From Bacillota bacterium (lineage in GTDB: Bacteria > Bacillota > UBA4882 > UBA8346): a DNA stretch of 8,119 nucleotides. The notes under the pieces are model-generated. The model was not told where the DNA came from. It saw only the letters and a list, made by a program, of their open reading frames with translations, and did no database searches. This document shows positions 6,276 to 8,119 of this stretch, piece after piece. The stretch spans positions 1-8,119 of the forward strand of contig JAEWZY010000049.1 of NCBI GenBank assembly GCA_023394955.1, in the 5' to 3' direction. Within the stretch, counting starts at the first letter, position 1. Each line of letters starts with the position of its first letter. Made by a program: the position numbers and the translations under genes.

Positions 6276-7529
6276 TTAGTACAAATAATTATTATCCCAT
6301 ATAAACGGATATTTCTTCGGGAATAGACAACTGATAATATTTAAATCCCTAGTCCGGATCTGACTTAAATCAAAAGTATCATAGAATCCTAATATCAATT
6401 TAGATAAAAACTTTTCAAATTCCGGGTTGTTAGGGACTCCGCCATTACTTTTTATCTCCCAACCAGTGGTATTATGCCATACCCAATGAAGCTGTTGGGT
6501 CGAATAACCCCATTCTAAATAATCCCCGTTTTTAATGTTAGTCAACGAACGGGTTCGTTGGTTAAGGAGCGGCAATAAAAAACTAAGAAATCCAAGCCAA
6601 TCAATGATCTTAATCATCCCGGCTAATGGCGCCGGATTCATATGGGTGCCTCCCAAACGGTATGCCGCAGCATTAAGTTTATGGTTGGGCGTTCCCCTGA
6701 TGTATAGGGTTTTTTCTAGTGACATCTCCGTAGCGAATAACGAGACCATCTCAATGGCGTCTTCCCATTCAGCCGCGACGGACTCATTAATAACAACTTT
6801 TCGGCCTGGTTCTTCCAAGTAGTTTAGGTAACCTTTAATTTCTCCTTTATTATTCTCCCAAACTAAAAAGTTTTCCTTTTTTGGAAAAGGGACCTCTTTG
6901 AGAAAAGCACCACTAATATCAATTTCTGAAAAACGCTCCCGCCACCAATCCAAATCGCGTTTTGGTTGGAGCCAGTTATCTACATTTCCTTCATTGTATA
7001 CAGCAGCTATTTTGGGTAGATCTTCATATTGGACAAATCTAAAACCACCCCGGGCTTCAATTTTTTCAGTTAATTTTCCCGGTACAATTTTTGTTTTATA
7101 TCTTGGTAAAATAGGAACGAACCCAAAACGGGGATAATATCTGGGCAACCCCCATAGAAATGCCGCCGGCACTCCCCGTTCCTTTAATTCTGCCAGTCCA
7201 CGAAGCAAACATGTCCCGGCATAACCTTTCCCCCGAAAATCCGCATCGGTTACCACCGGCGATACCGCCCAGACTGGTACCGTAATGCCGTCGAAAAATA
7301 ATTGTTGTGGAAAAAATCCCACCGCTGCCGCTAACCGGCCCGAATCTTCGGCAAGATAAACCCATCCCGGATCCCAGTCTTTTTTTGAATACAAATATGA
7401 AAACAAGACCCGGTGTTCTTTTCCCTTTTCTTGGTCAACCACCGAGTCGGATTCGATTGAAAAGCCTCTTTCGATTAGATTTAGTAATGGCTCAATGTCA
7501 TCTTTAGTTGCCTGACGGTATCGGACCAT
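6276..7529 (-). CDS. GNAT-family N-acetyltransferase, Eis-like two-part architecture
   Basis: Predicted to transfer an acetyl group from acetyl-CoA to an unknown amine; cytoplasmic. The protein is 417 aa from the chosen ATG. The N-terminal GNAT domain (residues 1 to about 145) shows motif A, VVTDADFRGKGYAG, with the CoA-binding RGKGYA at 99-104. It is followed by LPRYYPRFGF (128-137), characteristic of long GNATs. The second half (about 160-417) resembles the second GNAT-like fold plus sterol-carrier-like C-terminus of Eis-type proteins, ending FPKKYPFIW near residue 405; this part rests on general resemblance. A TTG at 7589 would add 20 residues, but the ATG at 7529 has AAGGA 7 nt upstream and is preferred. 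It is the first gene after the promoter and leads the nagA operon, so an amino-sugar or cell-wall amine substrate is possible but unproven. Confidence 0.85.
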   Translation of the reverse strand: MVRYRQATKDDIEPLLNLIERGFSIESDSVVDQEKGKEHRVLFSYLYSKKDWDPGWVYLAEDSGRLAAAVGFFPQQLFFDGITVPVWAVSPVVTDADFRGKGYAGTCLLRGLAELKERGVPAAFLWGLPRYYPRFGFVPILPRYKTKIVPGKLTEKIEARGGFRFVQYEDLPKIAAVYNEGNVDNWLQPKRDLDWWRERFSEIDISGAFLKEVPFPKKENFLVWENNKGEIKGYLNYLEEPGRKVVINESVAAEWEDAIEMVSLFATEMSLEKTLYIRGTPNHKLNAAAYRLGGTHMNPAPLAGMIKIIDWLGFLSFLLPLLNQRTRSLTNIKNGDYLEWGYSTQQLHWVWHNTTGWEIKSNGGVPNNPEFEKFLSKLILGFYDTFDLSQIRTRDLNIISCLFPKKYPFIWDNNYLY

Positions 7530-7762
7530 GTCAAGTTCCTTATAAAAATTATTCGGGTGTTGCTCCGGGGCTTCGTTCGCAGTTCCCAATTGAATTAATC
7601 CTGTAATACTCCAAGGTTTCGTTCACAGATCCAAATAACATAAATCCGAAGCTATTTTAAACTGGCAACTAACGGCAGAACTCAACCCACAGTTGTGAAC
7701 CGGGAACGAACCAAACATTCATCAATCAGTTGTTGCTTATGAATTGAAAACGAATGTTGGGA
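7530..7762 (-). promoter_or_regulatory. Long 5' leader of the GNAT-nagA operon with alternative-pairing repeats
   Basis: About 230 nt separate the predicted transcription start from the preferred ATG. Two imperfect 20-nt direct repeats (7609-7628 and 7563-7582; 16 of 20 identical, all differences transitions) contain GAACGAA(A/G)CC. Either copy can pair with the upstream arm GGTTCGTTC (7704-7712) for nine base pairs with one bulge, so the pairings exclude each other. In addition GTTCACA (7694-7700) pairs perfectly with TGTGAAC (7621-7627). I recognise no known riboswitch or T-box core, and no terminator or SD-masking stem. It may be a structured regulatory RNA or only a duplicated leader. The SD AAGGA lies at 7537-7541. 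Confidence 0.4.
7563..7628 (-). repeat. Imperfect direct repeat pair CTG(T/C)GAACGAA(A/G)CC(T/C)(T/C)GGAG
   Basis: Copy 1 is at 7609-7628 and copy 2 at 7563-7582, 46 nt apart start to start. They differ at four positions, all transitions. Three of these are T to C or A to G changes that alter pairing strength rather than abolish complementarity to the upstream arm. Confidence 0.6.
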
Positions 7763-7781
7763 TGATTTAATTATAAATCAT
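7762..7781. promoter_or_regulatory. Perfect 20-bp dyad overlapping the -10 box (candidate operator)
   Basis: On the minus strand the arms ATGATTTA and TAAATCAT flank a central TAAT, giving two perfect 8-bp half-sites. The -10 TATAAT (7770-7775) lies inside it and the predicted start is at its downstream edge, so a bound dimeric repressor would block polymerase. It does not resemble the NagR/YvoA GntR-type site as I remember it, and no regulator gene is adjacent. Being A/T-rich, some symmetry could be chance, but eight matched pairs at this location is notable. Confidence 0.5.
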
Positions 7782-7797
7782 AACTAAGGTTTGTCAA
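7770..7797 (-). promoter_or_regulatory. Sigma-A promoter of the GNAT-nagA operon
   Basis: On the minus strand consensus TTGACA (7792-7797) is 16 bp from consensus TATAAT (7770-7775). The -35 begins 11 nt after the stop codon of the upstream membrane-protein gene. Such a strong core promoter would make transcription high unless repressed, which fits the overlapping dyad. Confidence 0.78.
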
Positions 7798-7807
7798 CCA
7801 ATCACTA

Positions 7808-8119
7808 TCATCTTATTCTACCAGTCCCATTATACCAATATTCCTGTACCCAAACCGCTCCGAAAAAGAAAAGGTAAAAAAGTAATGCCCGCAATGGATT
7901 CCACTGAATATATTCGATCCATCCGGTTTCCATAAAAAACCATTCTCCGGCAGTATTTAATAATGACCAACCAAAAAGATAGCTGGTTTTTAAAAGCCAA
8001 TGATGTCGCGTTGGAAAAAGTCTAATGAATAATCCTCCTTCAGCCGGAGCGATTCCTAGGACAGACCAGAGGCTGAGGCCGCCTACTGTCGGGCCGTGGT
8101 ATGCCCATTGATTAAGGAC
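7808..8119 (-). CDS. Integral membrane protein, C-terminal fragment (start beyond the right edge)
   Basis: An open frame enters at the right edge and ends at TGA 7808-7810, giving 103 residues with no start in view. It is rich in Trp, Phe and Leu. Hydrophobic segments lie at about 41-63 (WLLKTSYLF... to EWFFM) and 76-92 (PLRALLFYLFFFGAVWV), separated by a short TGWIEYIQWN loop. This pattern of small helices with aromatic-rich loops recalls the CBO0543-type membrane protein family of Firmicutes, from memory and at low certainty. The strand, hydrophobic periodicity and clean stop just before the promoter support a real gene. No terminator is visible after the stop. Confidence 0.68.
   Translation of the reverse strand, partial: VLNQWAYHGPTVGGLSLWSVLGIAPAEGGLFIRLFPTRHHWLLKTSYLFGWSLLNTAGEWFFMETGWIEYIQWNPLRALLFYLFFFGAVWVQEYWYNGTGRIR

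Noticed and set aside
7096..7365. 89-codon minus-strand frame inside the GNAT gene
   Set aside because: It overlaps the conserved GNAT motifs in another frame and has no family resemblance.
7530..7589. TTG start for the GNAT gene, adding 20 residues
   Set aside because: The added sequence does not look like GNAT and covers the SD of the ATG at 7529 and part of the repeat-bearing leader.
7669..7722. 17-codon minus-strand reading frame (ATG to TAG) inside the GNAT leader as a leader peptide
   Set aside because: No SD precedes the ATG, there are no runs of a regulatory amino acid, and the same bases form the better-supported pairing arms.
7530..7762. Known riboswitch, T-box or glmS-type ribozyme upstream of the nagA operon
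   Set aside because: I found no T-box GGTGG-ACCGCG core and none of the conserved cores I know for SAM, B12, TPP, FMN, lysine, glycine, purine, preQ1 or c-di-GMP; no glmS gene follows.
1..8119. CRISPR array, insertion sequence, tRNA gene or phage attachment site
   Set aside because: I saw no regularly spaced repeats, transposase, cloverleaf with a CCA-type end, or duplicated att-like core.

Overview
The window reads as a chromosomal segment of a Bacillota (Firmicutes)-type bacterium, probably an anaerobe. The evidence is sigma-A style promoters, strong Shine-Dalgarno (SD) sequences, use of TTG starts, a corrinoid methionine synthase in split form, a 2[4Fe-4S] ferredoxin-like domain, and an rRNA-type leader of the kind found in this phylum. 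I cannot name the genus. Every supported gene lies on the minus strand, so transcription runs from right to left.

Right edge to left. 7808-8119 is the C-terminal part of a small membrane protein cut by the window edge. A near-consensus promoter follows (TTGACA, 16 bp, TATAAT; 7770-7797). Its -10 box lies inside a perfect 20-bp dyad (7762-7781) that looks like an operator. A leader of about 230 nt (7530-7762) carries two imperfect direct repeats, both able to pair with the same upstream arm. Four closely spaced genes come next: a GNAT acetyltransferase (6276-7529), nagA encoding N-acetylglucosamine-6-phosphate deacetylase (5070-6248), a small calcineurin-like metallophosphoesterase (4474-5061), and a ParB/sulfiredoxin-like protein fused to a C-terminal 2[4Fe-4S] domain (3508-4458). 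Gaps of 8 to 27 nt, each with an SD, suggest one operon.

After a 74-nt gap come two overlapping genes that together make a split cobalamin-dependent methionine synthase. One encodes a stand-alone reactivation-domain protein (2789-3433). The other is metH, holding the homocysteine, methyl-folate and B12 modules but no activation domain (364-2796). No terminator is visible after metH.

Within about 70 nt of the metH stop codon the sequence becomes two tandem A/T-boosted promoters (268-296 and 159-188). They are followed by what looks like the 5' leader of an rRNA operon (1-152), whose 16S gene would start beyond the left edge.

The most unusual gene is the ParB-like/ferredoxin fusion and its pairing with a metallophosphoesterase that lacks the usual motif-I histidine. 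The most unusual non-coding signals are the dyad over the -10 box, the alternative-pairing leader, and the same 12-nt element placed 8 nt after the -10 box of both rRNA-type promoters.
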